This document shows, in pieces, positions 18,977 through 31,507 of a stretch of 64,000 bases of DNA. Where the stretch lies: contig NZ_JACHGQ010000005.1 in NCBI RefSeq assembly GCF_014202395.1, forward strand, positions 119,688 to 183,687, read 5' to 3'. A program made the translations under genes and the position numbers. The notes under the pieces were generated by a model. That model was not told where the DNA came from, ran no database searches, and was given only the letters and a program-made list of their open reading frames with translations. The DNA comes from Histophilus somni. Its GTDB lineage: Bacteria; Pseudomonadota; Gammaproteobacteria; Enterobacterales; Pasteurellaceae. Positions within the stretch are counted from its first letter, which is position 1; every line of letters begins with the position of its first letter.

Positions 18977-19702
18977 TTATTTAGTCATCCATTTATCATA
19001 AATTTTTTGATATTCGCCGTTTGCTTTGATTGCCGAAATACCTTTATTTAATTGCTCAACAAGTGCGGTATTCTTTTTATTTACCGCAATTCCCAAGCCG
19101 TTATTGAAATAACGTTTATCCGTTACACGCTCGCCCACAAACTGCAATTCCGGATTTTTATCAAACATATCTCTTAATACATCCGTATCACCAAAAATGA
19201 GATCAATACGACCATTTTTTAAATCCAAAATTGCATCTTGTAAGCTGGCATAAGATTTAGATTGATATTGCTTCGCTTCTTTATTCGCATATTGCTGATA
19301 CGTTGTACCGTTTTGTACACCAACCACTTTTGCCGTCGTTAAATCCGCTTTCCCTTTTAATGCAATAAAACTGGCTGAACTTTCATAATAAGAATCGGTA
19401 AATGCTACTTGTTTTGCACGGGCTTCCGTAATATCAATCGCTGAAATTGCCGCATCAAACCCACCGCGACCTTTAATTAAACTTGGAATTAACGCATCAA
19501 ACACTTGGGCTTTGAAGCTACAATTAGCTTGAATTTCTTTACAAATTGCATTAGCAATATCAACGTCAAAACCAATAATTTCACCTTTTTCATTAGTTAA
19601 TTCAAATGGTGGATAACTTGGTTCCATAGCAAAAGTAATATCTTGTGCATTTGCACCAATCGTAGCAGCTGCCAACATTGTTGCTAAAAGTAATTTTTTC
19701 AT
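18977..19702 (-). CDS. artI: Arginine ABC transporter periplasmic binding protein ArtI
   Basis: 241 residues, SBP family 3. The signal peptide [19 protein letters not shown] is followed by the family block [20 protein letters not shown] and [14 protein letters not shown]. The ligand-binding signature and the GTTYQQY hinge region are present. It delivers arginine (or another basic amino acid) to ArtQM. Operon order artP-artI-artQ-artM supports the arginine assignment; the exact substrate is inferred. Confidence 0.9.
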   Translation of the reverse strand: MKKLLLATMLAAATIGANAQDITFAMEPSYPPFELTNEKGEIIGFDVDIANAICKEIQANCSFKAQVFDALIPSLIKGRGGFDAAISAIDITEARAKQVAFTDSYYESSASFIALKGKADLTTAKVVGVQNGTTYQQYANKEAKQYQSKSYASLQDAILDLKNGRIDLIFGDTDVLRDMFDKNPELQFVGERVTDKRYFNNGLGIAVNKKNTALVEQLNKGISAIKANGEYQKIYDKWMTK

Positions 19703-19719
19703 AATAAGCTCCTTAAATA

Positions 19720-20457
19720 TTAGTGTGAGTGAGATAAATATTGTTTAAATTGCTCTGTTGAGGGTTGTTCAAAACAGCTGGAATCCCCCATTTCAACGAT
19801 GCGACCTTGTTCCATATAGACAACTTTGGTTGCAACCTTTTTTGCCACCGCAACTTCATGCGTTACGATAACTTGTGTAATGCCCATTTCCTGTAACTCT
19901 TGAATGATTGATACAATCTGAGCTGTAATTTCAGGATCTAATGCCGCTGTCGGTTCATCAAATAATAAAACTTGCGGCTTCATCATTAATGCACGAGCAA
20001 TAGCAACACGCTGTTGCTGTCCTCCTGATAAGTGCAGTGGAAATCTTTCAGCGAATTCTTCCAAGCGTAATCGTTTTAATAATTCAATAGCTTGTTCTTT
20101 GGCTTTTTCTTTCGCTATCCCTAAAACTTTAATCGGTGCCTCAATAAGATTTTCCATTACAGTCAAATGAGGCCATAAATTGTATTGTTGAAATACCATA
20201 CCTACATCTTGACGCAATTGACGCATTTGCTTTGGGTTGGCAATATCTTGCGAGAGATCGAATTTATTATTGGCAATACTCAATTCTCCAGATGTTGGAA
20301 CTTCAAGTAGGTTTAACGTTCTAATCAAGGTGCTTTTCCCTGCACCACTTGGTCCCAATAAAACAACGGTATCACCATCTTCAGCTGTGAGATTAATATC
20401 AAACAGTGCCTGTGATGCACCATAAAAAAAATTTAAATTTTTAACACTAATTGTCAT
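19720..20457 (-). CDS. artP: Arginine ABC transporter ATP-binding protein ArtP
   Basis: 245 residues from the start at 20457 ([20 protein letters not shown]), which gives the usual ArtP length (about 242). The longer frame back to 20562 would run through the ArgR-like operator and the promoter region, so it is rejected. Walker [10 protein letters not shown], signature LSGGQQQR, Walker [14 protein letters not shown] and H-loop VTHEVAVA are all intact. There is no strong SD before the chosen start, so the start is less certain than the identity. Confidence 0.93.
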   Translation of the reverse strand: MTISVKNLNFFYGASQALFDINLTAEDGDTVVLLGPSGAGKSTLIRTLNLLEVPTSGELSIANNKFDLSQDIANPKQMRQLRQDVGMVFQQYNLWPHLTVMENLIEAPIKVLGIAKEKAKEQAIELLKRLRLEEFAERFPLHLSGGQQQRVAIARALMMKPQVLLFDEPTAALDPEITAQIVSIIQELQEMGITQVIVTHEVAVAKKVATKVVYMEQGRIVEMGDSSCFEQPSTEQFKQYLSHSH

Positions 20458-20512
20458 TTGAATAAAAGATCTCGTTTTGGTTATTAATTGATTTACGCAA
20501 ACATTATCACCG

Positions 20513-20551
20513 TTTGAATAAATATGCAATATTTTTGCAAAAAAATTCTTT
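20513..20551 (-). promoter_or_regulatory. Tandem ArgR-like boxes upstream of artP
   Basis: An 18-bp box at 20513-20530 reads TTTGAATAAATATGCAAT, one mismatch from the core TGAAT-N4-ATTCA. A second, weaker box at 20534-20551 (three mismatches) follows after exactly 3 bp, the spacing normal for ArgR hexamer operators. It lies 56-94 bp upstream of the artP start. Arginine-dependent repression of the importer is inferred. Confidence 0.6.
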
Positions 20552-20572
20552 TTATAGTGCAATTAATATGAA

Positions 20573-20592
20573 ACGGTGAGACAACCCACCGT
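20573..20592 (-). terminator. Hairpin after pilA
   Basis: Arms ACGGTG (20573-20578) and CACCGT (20587-20592) form a 6-bp stem 11 bp beyond the pilA stop codon. No T run follows on the minus strand, so termination may be weak and pilA transcripts could run into artP. Confidence 0.4.
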
Positions 20593-20602
20593 AATTAATG
20601 GT

Positions 20603-21061
20603 TTAAGGAGAGTTTGTAGACGTAGAAGAGCAAAATCCGGCAGGAAATAGATCAGCCTTATTATTGCAATTTGCACTCCAAGTAACGCCGGTTGAAGCAT
20701 CGCCTGTTGGTGTTAAGGTATAAGTAATATCTTTAAGATTTCCATTCCCTGTAACAGTAATGGCTCCACCTTGCACGCTAACTGATTTTACTTTACCTTT
20801 TGGTGTATTGATTGCCGCTTGAATTCCATTTGTTCCAGCATTACAATTTGTCGGTGCATCATTGTTATACACGCATAGCTCAACTTCTGCACGATAAGGA
20901 GCAGAAGCTTGTAACAACTCTGTAATCGCAGCTTTTTTTGTATAATTTTGGTATGACGGAATTGCAATGGTTGCAAGAATTGCCACAATAGCAATAACGA
21001 TCATCAGTTCTATGAGAGTAAATCCTTTTTTAGCTGATGAAAAAATATAGGTTATTTTCAT
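20603..21061 (-). CDS. pilA: Type IV major pilin PilA
   Basis: 152 residues. The start at 21061 is chosen because AAGGAAAC precedes it and it gives a 13-residue leader [13 protein letters not shown] before the class IVa signature [20 protein letters not shown]; the longer frame to 21148 crosses the CRP-S site. Two cysteine pairs are present ([11 protein letters not shown] and [13 protein letters not shown]); the latter forms the C-terminal disulfide loop. In Haemophilus PilA is needed for transformation, twitching and adherence. It is divergent from ampD as in H. influenzae, but pilBCD do not follow; the next genes downstream are artPIQM. Confidence 0.92.
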   Translation of the reverse strand: MKITYIFSSAKKGFTLIELMIVIAIVAILATIAIPSYQNYTKKAAITELLQASAPYRAEVELCVYNNDAPTNCNAGTNGIQAAINTPKGKVKSVSVQGGAITVTGNGNLKDITYTLTPTGDASTGVTWSANCNNKADLFPAGFCSSTSTNSP

Positions 21062-21151
21062 AATGTTTCCTTTTTTAAATAAAATGACAATGCCGAATGG
21101 CAAGTGAAAGTTTGTAGAAATTGAAAAAAACCGACAAATAGACCGCACTTT

Positions 21152-21173
21152 TTCTGCGAGCCGACTCGCAAAA
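21152..21173 (-). promoter_or_regulatory. CRP-S (Sxy-dependent) site upstream of pilA
   Basis: Core TGCGA-GCCGAC-TCGCA is a perfect TGCGA palindrome with A-rich/T-rich flanks. It is the form recognised with Sxy rather than by CRP alone. Located about 90-110 bp upstream of the pilA start and only about 10 bp from the ampD start. A USS copy abuts it at 21142-21150. Confidence 0.85.
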
Positions 21174-21183
21174 ATAATAATTT

Positions 21184-21753
21184 ATGAACAATAAACAAAA
21201 AAATATCTGCACAGGTTGGTTTTCAGAGGCTAGAAAATTACCCTCTCCACATTTTGATCAACGTCCGGAAAATAGTGATATTTCCCTTTTAGTTATTCAT
21301 TACATCAGCTTACCGCCAGAGCAATTCGGTGGTTCGTATATTGATGATTTTTTTCTAGGTAACCTTGATCCTCTCGCACACCCTTATTTTGCCACTATTG
21401 CAAACATTCGAGTGTCAGCACACTGTTTGATTACTCGTGATGGTGCTATTACACAATATGTCAATTTCAATGATAGGGCTTGGCACGCCGGATTATCCTC
21501 ATTTGAAGGGAGAGAAAAATGCAATGATTTTTCTATTGGCATTGAATTGGAAGGAAGTAATCTTCAACCGTTTACAGAAGAACAATATCAATCTTTAGAA
21601 CGTCTGACTTTAGACATTATGCATTCATATCCTTTAATAACCAAACAACGTATTGTCGGACATTGCCACATATCTCCGAATAGAAAAATAGACCCTGGTC
21701 AATATTTTGATTGGCAAAGATATTTCAATAAATTAGAGGAAGAGACATCTTAG
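21184..21753 (+). CDS. ampD: 1,6-anhydro-N-acetylmuramyl-L-alanine amidase AmpD
   Basis: 189 residues, amidase_2 fold. Zinc ligands are visible: His in LLVIHYISLPPEQFGG, and the His and Asp of GHCHISPNRKIDPGQYFDW; the central VSAHCLITRDGAITQYVNF block is also typical. AmpD cleaves the stem peptide from anhydro-muropeptides in the cytoplasm during cell wall recycling. It faces pilA, which is the standard Haemophilus arrangement. The start lies next to the CRP-S site and lacks a strong SD. Confidence 0.95.
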   Translation: MNNKQKNICTGWFSEARKLPSPHFDQRPENSDISLLVIHYISLPPEQFGGSYIDDFFLGNLDPLAHPYFATIANIRVSAHCLITRDGAITQYVNFNDRAWHAGLSSFEGREKCNDFSIGIELEGSNLQPFTEEQYQSLERLTLDIMHSYPLITKQRIVGHCHISPNRKIDPGQYFDWQRYFNKLEEETS

Positions 21754-21917
21754 TTACTGATGCAGAAACACTGATAAAAAAACAATTTTTCTCTATTTAC
21801 TTTTTTACGAAAAAAAATGTAGGAAAAATAACCGCTCATCACTAAAAACAAGTAGATATTTTATGGTGATATATCTGTAGAAGATCAGCATTGCTCAGAC
21901 AGCTTACTACAAAAACT

Positions 21918-21978
21918 GAGAGTTTCCTACTTAGAATATGAATATCAACATTCAATTTAAATAAAAAAGGAAACCCTC
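21918..21978 (-). terminator. Possible terminator beyond obgE
   Basis: GAG-A-GTTTCC (21918-21927) can pair with GGAAAC-C-CTC (21969-21978) around a 41-nt loop that has its own small inverted repeats. It lies 17 bp beyond the obgE stop codon on the minus strand. Long loop and no clean T run, so only a candidate. Nothing else is seen in 21754-21994. Confidence 0.35.
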
Positions 21979-21994
21979 ATATTTTATTCTGTAG

Positions 21995-24104
<2,110 letters not shown>

Positions 24105-24191
24105 ATTCGCCCTCCTATATAAATACAAAACTCGTGCAATAATAGCACCGCACTGGTAACTGTGCTAATAAAGTATTAATTTTCTAAAAAC

Positions 24192-24218
24192 AAAAAACCC
24201 CACAAAAACATTGTGGGG
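24192..24218 (-). terminator. Intrinsic terminator after rpmA
   Basis: Perfect 8-bp arms CCCCACAA (24198-24205) and TTGTGGGG (24211-24218) with a 5-nt loop. On the minus strand it is followed by TTTTTT, 22 bp past the rpmA stop. It ends rplU-rpmA before the permease gene. Confidence 0.9.
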
Positions 24219-24239
24219 CATCACTCTGTATCAATAAAA

Positions 24240-24497
24240 TTATTCGGCTACAACAGAAACGTATTTACGACTTTTCTCGCCTTTAACTTCAAATTTTACT
24301 TTACCATCAGCAGTAGCGAACAAAGTATGATCTTTACCCATACCTACATTTGAACCCGCATGGAATTTAGTACCACGCTGACGAACAATAATACTACCTG
24401 CTAATACTGATTCGCCACCGAAACGTTTCACACCAAGACGTTTAGCTTCAGAATCACGACCGTTACGAGTTGAACCACCAGCTTTTTTAGTTGCCAT
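24240..24497 (-). CDS. rpmA: 50S ribosomal protein L27
   Basis: 85 residues, starting [20 protein letters not shown] and containing [20 protein letters not shown], the standard L27 sequence. The N-terminal tail reaches the peptidyl transferase centre. No N-terminal cleavage extension of the Firmicutes type. 20 bp downstream of rplU. Confidence 0.99.
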   Translation of the reverse strand: MATKKAGGSTRNGRDSEAKRLGVKRFGGESVLAGSIIVRQRGTKFHAGSNVGMGKDHTLFATADGKVKFEVKGEKSRKYVSVVAE

Positions 24498-24517
24498 ATT
24501 CTATAACTCCTGTGAAA

Positions 24518-24829
24518 TTATGCTTGAATCCCAGTGATTTTCACTTCTGTGAACCACTGACGATGACCTTGTTGTTTACGACTGTGTTTACGACGACGGA
24601 ATTTAACGATTTTAACTTTTTCGCCACGTCCCTGCGACACAACTTCAGCCACTACCTTAGCACCTGTCACTACTGGTGTACCGATCTTAATATCTTCGCC
24701 GTTAACGATCATCAATACTGAATCGAACTCAACAGTAGAGCCCGTTGCTAATTCAAGTTTTTCTAAACGAACAACATGACCTTCGCTTACACGGTGCTGT
24801 TTACCGCCACTTTGAAAAACTGCGTACAT
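24518..24829 (-). CDS. rplU: 50S ribosomal protein L21
   Basis: 103 residues beginning [17 protein letters not shown], with the basic 23S rRNA-binding segment [20 protein letters not shown] near the C-terminus. Standard length. First gene of rplU-rpmA. Divergent from ispB across a 219-bp spacer; the spacer has no ORF and should hold both promoters. Confidence 0.99.
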   Translation of the reverse strand: MYAVFQSGGKQHRVSEGHVVRLEKLELATGSTVEFDSVLMIVNGEDIKIGTPVVTGAKVVAEVVSQGRGEKVKIVKFRRRKHSRKQQGHRQWFTEVKITGIQA

Positions 24830-25048
24830 AAATACTCCGCTAGATAATAGTGCTTATAATGTTATTTTCATTTAGCACATCAAAATTCATATAAATAGGT
24901 TGCGAATTCTACGAAAAAAACGGCTTCTTCGCAAGCCTTTCTTTTTAAGAAAATAAAAAAATCTTATTTTATAGAGTTTAATTTCAGAAAGCTCAGAAAA
25001 TCAGGTACAATCAACCGCACTTTTAGCTTAATTTATGATAGTTTCAGC

Positions 25049-26041
25049 ATGATAGAAAAAATGAACCCAATGAATATCCATGCAATCCAATCTCTTATTA
25101 AAACAGATATGGATAAAGTGAATGCCACAATTCTAGCACAACTTAATTCGGATGTTGCTTTGATTAATCAGCTCGGTTATTACATTGTTCAAAGTGGTGG
25201 AAAACGTATCCGCCCTATGATTGCTTTGTTGGCAGCCAGAGCACTAAATTATCAAGGTGATGAGCCTATTACTTGTGCTGCATTTGTTGAATTTATTCAT
25301 ACGGCGACATTGTTACATGATGATGTCGTTGATGAGTCCGATATGCGTCGTGGAAATCCGACAGCCAATGCGGAATTCGGCAATGCGGCAAGTGTATTGG
25401 TAGGTGATTTTATTTATACACGTGCATTCCAATTGATGACTAAACTCAATTCATTACGTATTTTACAAATTATGTCCGATGCAACAAATATCATTGCAGA
25501 AGGTGAAGTACAACAATTAATGAATGTCAATGATCCGGAGACAAGTGAAGATAATTATATGAAAGTGATTTATAGTAAAACCGCTCGCTTGTTTGAGGTC
25601 GCTACACAATGTGCCGCCATAACAGCTCAAAGTAATGCAGAACAAGAAATTGCTTTACAACACTATGGACGATACTTAGGAACAGCATTTCAACTAGTTG
25701 ATGATGTGTTAGATTACAGTGCAAATGCGGCGACTTTGGGTAAAAATATCGGTGATGACTTAGCTGAAGGGAAACCTACTCTTCCTTTATTACATGCAAT
25801 GCGTAATGGTACACCACAACAATCTGCATTAATTCGTGAAGCAATCGAACAGGGCGGAAAACGGGATTTTTTGGAGGATGTACTTGCCATTATGACAGAA
25901 CAAAAATCTTTGGATTATGCCATGAGTAAAGCAAAAGAAGAGGCTCAAAAAGCTGTTGATTCAATTTCCTGTTTACCAGAAAACCAATATAAGCAAGCAT
26001 TAATTTCTTTGGCTTATTTATCCGTTGAGAGGCACTATTAA
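25049..26041 (+). CDS. ispB: Octaprenyl diphosphate synthase
   Basis: 330 residues, trans-polyprenyl synthase family. First aspartate-rich motif DDVVD (in TLLHDDVVDES) and second DDVLD (in LVDDVLDYS) chelate magnesium for chain elongation, and GGKRIRPMI binds isopentenyl diphosphate. It makes the C40 side chain of ubiquinone and menaquinone. Several in-frame Met codons lie close together (25049, 25061, 25070), so the exact start is uncertain by a few residues. A USS copy sits just upstream at 25014-25022. Confidence 0.96.
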   Translation: MIEKMNPMNIHAIQSLIKTDMDKVNATILAQLNSDVALINQLGYYIVQSGGKRIRPMIALLAARALNYQGDEPITCAAFVEFIHTATLLHDDVVDESDMRRGNPTANAEFGNAASVLVGDFIYTRAFQLMTKLNSLRILQIMSDATNIIAEGEVQQLMNVNDPETSEDNYMKVIYSKTARLFEVATQCAAITAQSNAEQEIALQHYGRYLGTAFQLVDDVLDYSANAATLGKNIGDDLAEGKPTLPLLHAMRNGTPQQSALIREAIEQGGKRDFLEDVLAIMTEQKSLDYAMSKAKEEAQKAVDSISCLPENQYKQALISLAYLSVERHY

Positions 26042-26086
26042 TGATTAGACATTGAGTATTGTAGTAAAAATACTTATCAGATTTGA

Positions 26087-26905
26087 ATGAAAAACCTTTT
26101 AGACTTGAGTGGGAAATTAAACATTTATTCCCCTAAATTTAATCGTTATCAAACAAGCCTTATGAAAATAGATATGCACAGAACCAAACTTGAACAAAAG
26201 CAACCGCACTTTGATGCACAAAAGCGTCGTAAGAAAGAATGTAAAAATTCGAATACACCTTTCGTACGCCCCAAATTAGAATTACCACATGGACATAATA
26301 AACTGTTATTACATTCTTGTTGTGCACCTTGCTCCGGAGAAGTCATGGAAGCTATTCATGCTTCAGGCATTGATTTTACAATTTACTTTTATAATCCCAA
26401 TATTCATCCGTTAAAAGAATATTTAATTCGTAAAGAAGAAAATATTCGCTTCGCCGAGAAATGGGGAATTCCTTTCATTGATGCAGATTATGATCGTCAA
26501 AATTGGTTTGATCGTGCAAAAGGAATGGAAGATGAACCGGAACGGGGTATTCGTTGTACAATGTGCTTTGATATGCGTTTTGAAAAAGCCGCACAGTATG
26601 CCCATGAAAATGGTTTCCCTGTTTTTACCAGTTGCTTAGGAATTTCTCGTTGGAAAGATATGAACCAAATTAATGGTTGTGGACATCGTGCAGCGGAAAA
26701 ATATGATGATGTGGTTTATTGGGATTACAATTGGCGTAAAGGCGGAGGGTCGCAACGAATGATTGAAATCAGTAAACGAGAACGTTTTTACCAACAAGAA
26801 TACTGCGGTTGCGTCTATTCTTTACGAGATACAAACAAATGGCGTGAAGCAAATGGTCGTCAGAAAATTGAGATTGGTAAATTATATTATTCTGCTGATA
26901 AGTAA
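26087..26905 (+). CDS. queH: Epoxyqueuosine reductase QueH
   Basis: 272 residues. The QueH/DUF208 core begins near residue 79 with [17 protein letters not shown], followed by CTMCFDMRF and [10 protein letters not shown], giving the cysteines for the iron-sulfur cluster and metal site. It performs the last step of queuosine synthesis in tRNA, replacing QueG. An unusual lysine-rich N-terminal extension of about 75 residues precedes the core; a later start at 26162 or 26174 would shorten it but still leave about 50 residues. No convincing SD is visible before any of these starts. A USS copy falls inside the extension. Confidence 0.88.
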   Translation: MKNLLDLSGKLNIYSPKFNRYQTSLMKIDMHRTKLEQKQPHFDAQKRRKKECKNSNTPFVRPKLELPHGHNKLLLHSCCAPCSGEVMEAIHASGIDFTIYFYNPNIHPLKEYLIRKEENIRFAEKWGIPFIDADYDRQNWFDRAKGMEDEPERGIRCTMCFDMRFEKAAQYAHENGFPVFTSCLGISRWKDMNQINGCGHRAAEKYDDVVYWDYNWRKGGGSQRMIEISKRERFYQQEYCGCVYSLRDTNKWREANGRQKIEIGKLYYSADK

Positions 26906-26929
26906 AATCTAACCGTAACGTATCAAAAT

Positions 26930-26950
26930 GGGCGAGAATATCGCCCCTTT
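26930..26950. terminator. Hairpin between convergent queH and cysS
   Basis: GGGCGA (26930-26935) and TCGCCC (26941-26946) pair with a 5-nt loop. Followed by CTTTC on the plus strand and ATTTTG on the minus strand, so it may act in both directions. Confidence 0.6.
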
Positions 26951-26956
26951 CAATCA

Positions 26957-28336
26957 CTACATTTTTCGCCACATGGTTCCGTTTGAACCGTCTTCTAAAA
27001 TAACGCCCATTGCCGTCAATTCATTTCTCGCAGCATCAGCTCTCGCCCAATCTTTTGCCTGACGAGCATCGTTACGTTGCTTGATCAATTCTTCTATTTT
27101 AGCAATTTCAGCATCATCCGAGCCTGCTTGTAGAAAATCTTCCGGATCTTGTTCCAATAAACCTAGAATACCGGCTAATTCTCTCAAACGAGCCGCCAAG
27201 CCATCGGCAAGCAGTTTATCTTCATTTTTTAATCGATTAATTTCACGAGCCATTTCAAATAAAACAGAAATAGCATTCGGCGTATTAAAATCATCGTTCA
27301 TAGCTTCAGTAAACTGAGCAATGAAATTTTCCCCTCCGAAAGCAACCGCACTTTTATCTGTGCCACGCAAAGCAGTGTATAGCCGCTCCAATGCACCATG
27401 TGCCAAATCCAAATTTTCTTCACTATAATTCAATTGGCTACGATAATGGGCTGTCAACAAGAAATAACGGACACTTTCCGCATCATAATGGTTTAACACA
27501 TCACGAATAGTAAAAAAGTTGCCCAACGATTTAGACATTTTCTCTTTGTCCACCATGATCATACCTGAATGTATCCAGTAATTTACATACCGGTTTCCAT
27601 GTGCACAACAAGATTGTGCGATTTCATTTTCATGATGAGGAAACATTAAGTCAGATCCACCGCCATGAATATCAAAATGCTCACCTAAGTGTTTACAATT
27701 CATTGCGGAACATTCTATATGCCAACCGGGGCGACCGGCTCCCCATGGCGAATTCCAGCTGGGTTCGTTTTCTTTCGACATCTTCCATAACACGAAATCC
27801 ATTGGATTTTTCTTAATTTCAGAAATTTCAACCCTTGCTCCCGCTTGCAATTGTGTTAAATCTTGACGAGATAATTTGCCATACTCTTTGAAACTTTCCA
27901 CGTCAAACATAACATCACCATTATCCGCCACATAAGCATGACCACGTGCAATTAATTTTTCAACCAGTGCAATAATTTCTGCAATATGGTGTGTTGCTCT
28001 AGGCTCAAAATCCGGACGTAATACATTCAACGCATCAAAATCCTTATACATTTCAACAACCATACGATCTACCAATTGCTCGCAAGTTTCTTTATTTTCT
28101 AAAGCACGGCGAATAATTTTGTCATCAACATCAGTAATATTACGCACATAAGTCAATTCATAACCCAAATAACGTAAATAACGTGCGATAACATCAAAAC
28201 AAACAAAAGTGCGTCCATGTCCAATATGACACAAATCATATACAGTTACACCACAGACATACATTCCTACTTTATTTTCTGAAATAGGTTTAAACACTTC
28301 TTTTTCTCGTGTTAGGGTATTAAAAATTTTTAACAT
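26957..28336 (-). CDS. cysS: Cysteinyl-tRNA synthetase
   Basis: 459 residues, class I synthetase. HIGH motif in [19 protein letters not shown] motif in [11 protein letters not shown], and zinc-binding Cys/His residues including the [10 protein letters not shown] and [14 protein letters not shown] segments. Charges tRNA-Cys. Length matches the E. coli enzyme (461). It is divergent from ppiB, an arrangement common in gammaproteobacteria. A USS lies inside at 27345-27353. Confidence 0.98.
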   Translation of the reverse strand: MLKIFNTLTREKEVFKPISENKVGMYVCGVTVYDLCHIGHGRTFVCFDVIARYLRYLGYELTYVRNITDVDDKIIRRALENKETCEQLVDRMVVEMYKDFDALNVLRPDFEPRATHHIAEIIALVEKLIARGHAYVADNGDVMFDVESFKEYGKLSRQDLTQLQAGARVEISEIKKNPMDFVLWKMSKENEPSWNSPWGAGRPGWHIECSAMNCKHLGEHFDIHGGGSDLMFPHHENEIAQSCCAHGNRYVNYWIHSGMIMVDKEKMSKSLGNFFTIRDVLNHYDAESVRYFLLTAHYRSQLNYSEENLDLAHGALERLYTALRGTDKSAVAFGGENFIAQFTEAMNDDFNTPNAISVLFEMAREINRLKNEDKLLADGLAARLRELAGILGLLEQDPEDFLQAGSDDAEIAKIEELIKQRNDARQAKDWARADAARNELTAMGVILEDGSNGTMWRKM

Positions 28337-28474
28337 TTGTTTGTTCTCTATAATTAAATGAAATCGTTAATCTACCAGAACGCTGAATCCGCTCAGTGAT
28401 GATTTTATAGCACTTATTGCAACTTTATGAAATAATAAGCATCATTATAACAACACAAAATCAAAGGATCTAAA

Positions 28475-28984
28475 ATGATTACATTACACACAAATTTTGG
28501 TGATATTAAATTAGCATTAAATTTTGAAAAAGCACCAATTACAGCGGAAAACTTTCTAACATATTGCAAAGAGGGTTTCTATAATAACACAATTTTCCAC
28601 CGTGTTATTGATGGATTTATGATCCAAGGTGGTGGTATGGAAAGTGGCTTGCGTGAAAAAAATACTAAAGCACCAATTAAAAACGAAGCAAGTAATGGAC
28701 TTAGCAATAAACGTGGCACAATTGCCATGGCAAGAACATCGGATCCTCATTCGGCGACAGCTCAATTTTTCATCAATGTAGCAGACAACACATTCCTTGA
28801 TTATCGAGCAAAAGAAATGTTTGGTAAAACCGTTGTGCAAGAATGGGGCTATGCTGTATTTGGTGAAGTCGTTGAAGGAATGGATATTGTCGATAAAATT
28901 AAAGGTGTCAAAACAGGAAACAAAAGTTTCCATCAAGATGTGCCTGTTGAAGATGTAATTATTACTTCTGTTACCATTGAATAA
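28475..28984 (+). CDS. ppiB: Cytoplasmic peptidyl-prolyl cis-trans isomerase B (cyclophilin)
   Basis: 169 residues, cyclophilin fold without signal peptide, so cytoplasmic. Catalytic core [14 protein letters not shown] and the substrate-binding [13 protein letters not shown] are present. Accelerates proline isomerisation during folding. It has a good SD (AAAGGATC) and is divergent from cysS. The following intergenic stretch 28985-29175 holds a USS (29033-29041) and no gene. Confidence 0.97.
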   Translation: MITLHTNFGDIKLALNFEKAPITAENFLTYCKEGFYNNTIFHRVIDGFMIQGGGMESGLREKNTKAPIKNEASNGLSNKRGTIAMARTSDPHSATAQFFINVADNTFLDYRAKEMFGKTVVQEWGYAVFGEVVEGMDIVDKIKGVKTGNKSFHQDVPVEDVIITSVTIE

Positions 28985-29175
28985 TATTTTTGATAGTGGC
29001 CCGACAAATATTGTCGGTACATTTTCATCCAAAAGTGCGGTGTTACATTCAAGCATATTACAATTTTTACCCATCTTGTAGATAACGATTTCCTTGATCA
29101 TTCAACAAAAAGTCGATCAAGGATTTCGTCGTAATGTAGCCAATATTGTTCCCAAGTTGCTATCATCAAATCATT

Positions 29176-29967
29176 ATGCGTTTTTTCGATACTCATATAC
29201 ACCTAGATTATGTACAGCAAGTTACTCAGGAAAACTTAGCTCAACTCATACATAATGCTCACCGAATTGGGGTAGAGAAAATGCTGATTGTTGCAGTATT
29301 GCAGCAAGATTTTGAAAATATTGTAAACATGACCGCACTTTACCCGACTCAGCTGTATTATGGATTAGGCTTACATCCTTTATATATTGAACAGCATAGT
29401 AAAAATGATTTAGATATTTTGTCCCAAGCGTTAGAACAAGGTTCTGCTGCTTGTACAGCAATTGCTGAAATAGGTTTGGAACGAGGAAAATCTGATCTGA
29501 TTAGCGAGAGATTATGGAAAAAGCAATGTGAATTTCTAGAAGTTCAACTCAGTTTTGCACAACGCTTTAATTTGCCTGTCAGCTTGCACAGTCGCCAATC
29601 TCACGACCACTTATTCACTTTTCTGAAACGAATAAAAGTAAATAAGTGCGGTGTAATTCATGGTTTTGCCGGAAGTTATGATCAAGCAAAGCGTTTTGTG
29701 GATTTAGGCTATAAAATCGGTGTTGGCGGCACAATCACCTATGAACGTGCCAATAAAACCAGAAATACTATTGCAAAATTACCTTTAGACAGTTTATTAC
29801 TGGAAACGGATAGTCCCGATATGCCCATTTGTGGTTTTCAAGGTCAACCCAATCGTTCAGAGCGAATTATTCATGTTTTCCATGAATTATGTCAATTAAG
29901 AAAAGAACCGGCAGAACTTATCGCATCTACAATCTGGAAAAATAGCTGTAACCTGTTCGCAAAATAA
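29176..29967 (+). CDS. TatD-family metal-dependent hydrolase (YjjV-like)
   Basis: 263 residues from 29176 (MRFFDTHIHLDYVQQ), preferred over the upstream ATG at 29146 since the family begins directly with the FDTHxHLD metal site. Other metal ligands: Glu in IAEIGLERG, His in SLHSRQSHDH, His in VIHGFAG, and Asp in LETDSPDMP. TatD relatives are 3'-5' exonucleases or deaminase-fold hydrolases; the cellular substrate of YjjV is not known. Convergent with lnt, 7 bp apart. Two USS copies lie inside. Confidence 0.9.
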   Translation: MRFFDTHIHLDYVQQVTQENLAQLIHNAHRIGVEKMLIVAVLQQDFENIVNMTALYPTQLYYGLGLHPLYIEQHSKNDLDILSQALEQGSAACTAIAEIGLERGKSDLISERLWKKQCEFLEVQLSFAQRFNLPVSLHSRQSHDHLFTFLKRIKVNKCGVIHGFAGSYDQAKRFVDLGYKIGVGGTITYERANKTRNTIAKLPLDSLLLETDSPDMPICGFQGQPNRSERIIHVFHELCQLRKEPAELIASTIWKNSCNLFAK

Positions 29968-29974
29968 TATTTTT

Positions 29975-31507
29975 CTATCCTTGCGTCAATTTTTTGCGTA
30001 TCAATGCACCTAGACTTCTAAATAATACTAATAAACTGATTAACAAATACAACGGCTTAGTTCCTAATATTGCATAGGGAGTCATGCCTTCCGTTGCAAC
30101 GATTTTATGTCTCAGTGTCGTTTCAGTAAATTGCGGAGCTTGTGCAACTATTTTACCTTGTGCATCAATAAAGGCTGTAATACCAGTATTAGTTGCACGA
30201 ATAACAGGTCTTCCCAGTTCAATCGCCCTCATTCTTGCCATTTGCAAGTGTTGCCAAGGGCCTATACTATCGCCAAACCAAGCATCATTTGAGATAGTTA
30301 AAATAAAATCACTTTGCTTAGTTAAATTTTGTTGTAGTTGAGAACCAAAAATAATTTCATAGCAAATTGCCGGAGTAAAATGGCGATTTTTCGCTAAAAA
30401 TGGTTTTTGGACAAAGTCTCCTGACGCAAAACTTGACATAGGCAAGTTAAAAACTGAACCTAACGGGCGTAATATTTTGTCTAAAGGGACATATTCTCCA
30501 AAAGGAACTAAATGGTGTTTTGCATAACGGTTTTTTGTGTTTAGATGATAAGGTTCATCAGCGTTACCGAGATTTACGATAGAATTTAATAATTTATCCT
30601 CACTTTCCTCTTGATAAATCGTTCCAATTACAACCTCAACGCCTTTTTCTTGAGCAAGTTGCTGTAAGGTTTGCAAATAAGGTTGAATGTGATTTTCCAA
30701 GGCCGGCAAGGCAGCTTCCGGCAATATAATTAAATCTGAGTCATCTAAACTCCGGTTAATTAAGCGTTGGTAAATAGTGAGTGTTTGATAAAAATAATCA
30801 GGATCCCATTTTAGTTGCTGTTCAATATTTCCTTGCACTAAAGTAACATTTAGGGATTTTTGTGGATTTTCTTGTGTAAATTTAAGTAACGCAGTGGATG
30901 CACTTAGCCCTAACATCACAACAAGCAATACACTATGTGTAATAATAATTGCCCATTGTTTCTTTGATTGTATGAGCTGAGAAATAAGACTAAAAATGAC
31001 CGCACTTATCCACATCACGAAAAAAGTCAGCCCTTCTACACCGAACAAAGCGGCTAAGTTCGCAAATGGGCTGTCAAGTTGAGTATAGCCAAATTGTAGC
31101 CAAGGAAAACCAGTAAATACCCAACTGCGTAAGGATTCAGTCAATGTCCAAATTGCAGGAAATATCGCTAAACTTTGTACCCTAAAACGTTGTACTAAAT
31201 AAGTAAACAACACAGGATAAAGTGCCAAATATCCTGCCAGTAAAATGACCAGTAAATAACTCACAATTAACGGTGTTCCGCCAAATTGATAAATACTGAC
31301 ATTGAGCCAATTAACGCCAATCCCAAAGAAACTTAAACCCCATAAAAAACTGGCTAGAAGTGCGGTCTTTTTTTGCGATTTTTTAGCAACCCAAATCAAC
31401 CCAGCTAATGAAAGATAGGCGATTGCCCAAAGATCAAAAGGGGAAAAGGCTAATACGCCCACTCCCCCAGTTAAAATAGCAATGAAATAAACAAGGTAAT
31501 TTTTCAT
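29975..31507 (-). CDS. lnt: Apolipoprotein N-acyltransferase
   Basis: 510 residues. An N-terminal membrane domain of about six helices is followed by a periplasmic nitrilase-like domain. The catalytic triad is visible: Glu in [10 protein letters not shown], Lys in [15 protein letters not shown] and the acyl-carrying Cys in [11 protein letters not shown]. It N-acylates lipoproteins such as Pal and BamE (both encoded here) before Lol sorting. The start overlaps the corC stop by 4 bp, giving translational coupling as in many proteobacteria. Confidence 0.97.
   Translation of the reverse strand: MKNYLVYFIAILTGGVGVLAFSPFDLWAIAYLSLAGLIWVAKKSQKKTALLASFLWGLSFFGIGVNWLNVSIYQFGGTPLIVSYLLVILLAGYLALYPVLFTYLVQRFRVQSLAIFPAIWTLTESLRSWVFTGFPWLQFGYTQLDSPFANLAALFGVEGLTFFVMWISAVIFSLISQLIQSKKQWAIIITHSVLLVVMLGLSASTALLKFTQENPQKSLNVTLVQGNIEQQLKWDPDYFYQTLTIYQRLINRSLDDSDLIILPEAALPALENHIQPYLQTLQQLAQEKGVEVVIGTIYQEESEDKLLNSIVNLGNADEPYHLNTKNRYAKHHLVPFGEYVPLDKILRPLGSVFNLPMSSFASGDFVQKPFLAKNRHFTPAICYEIIFGSQLQQNLTKQSDFILTISNDAWFGDSIGPWQHLQMARMRAIELGRPVIRATNTGITAFIDAQGKIVAQAPQFTETTLRHKIVATEGMTPYAILGTKPLYLLISLLVLFRSLGALIRKKLTQG

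Noticed and set aside
28556..29101. 181-codon minus-strand frame opposite ppiB
   Set aside because: Antisense shadow of a well-conserved cyclophilin gene, with no SD or recognisable domain.
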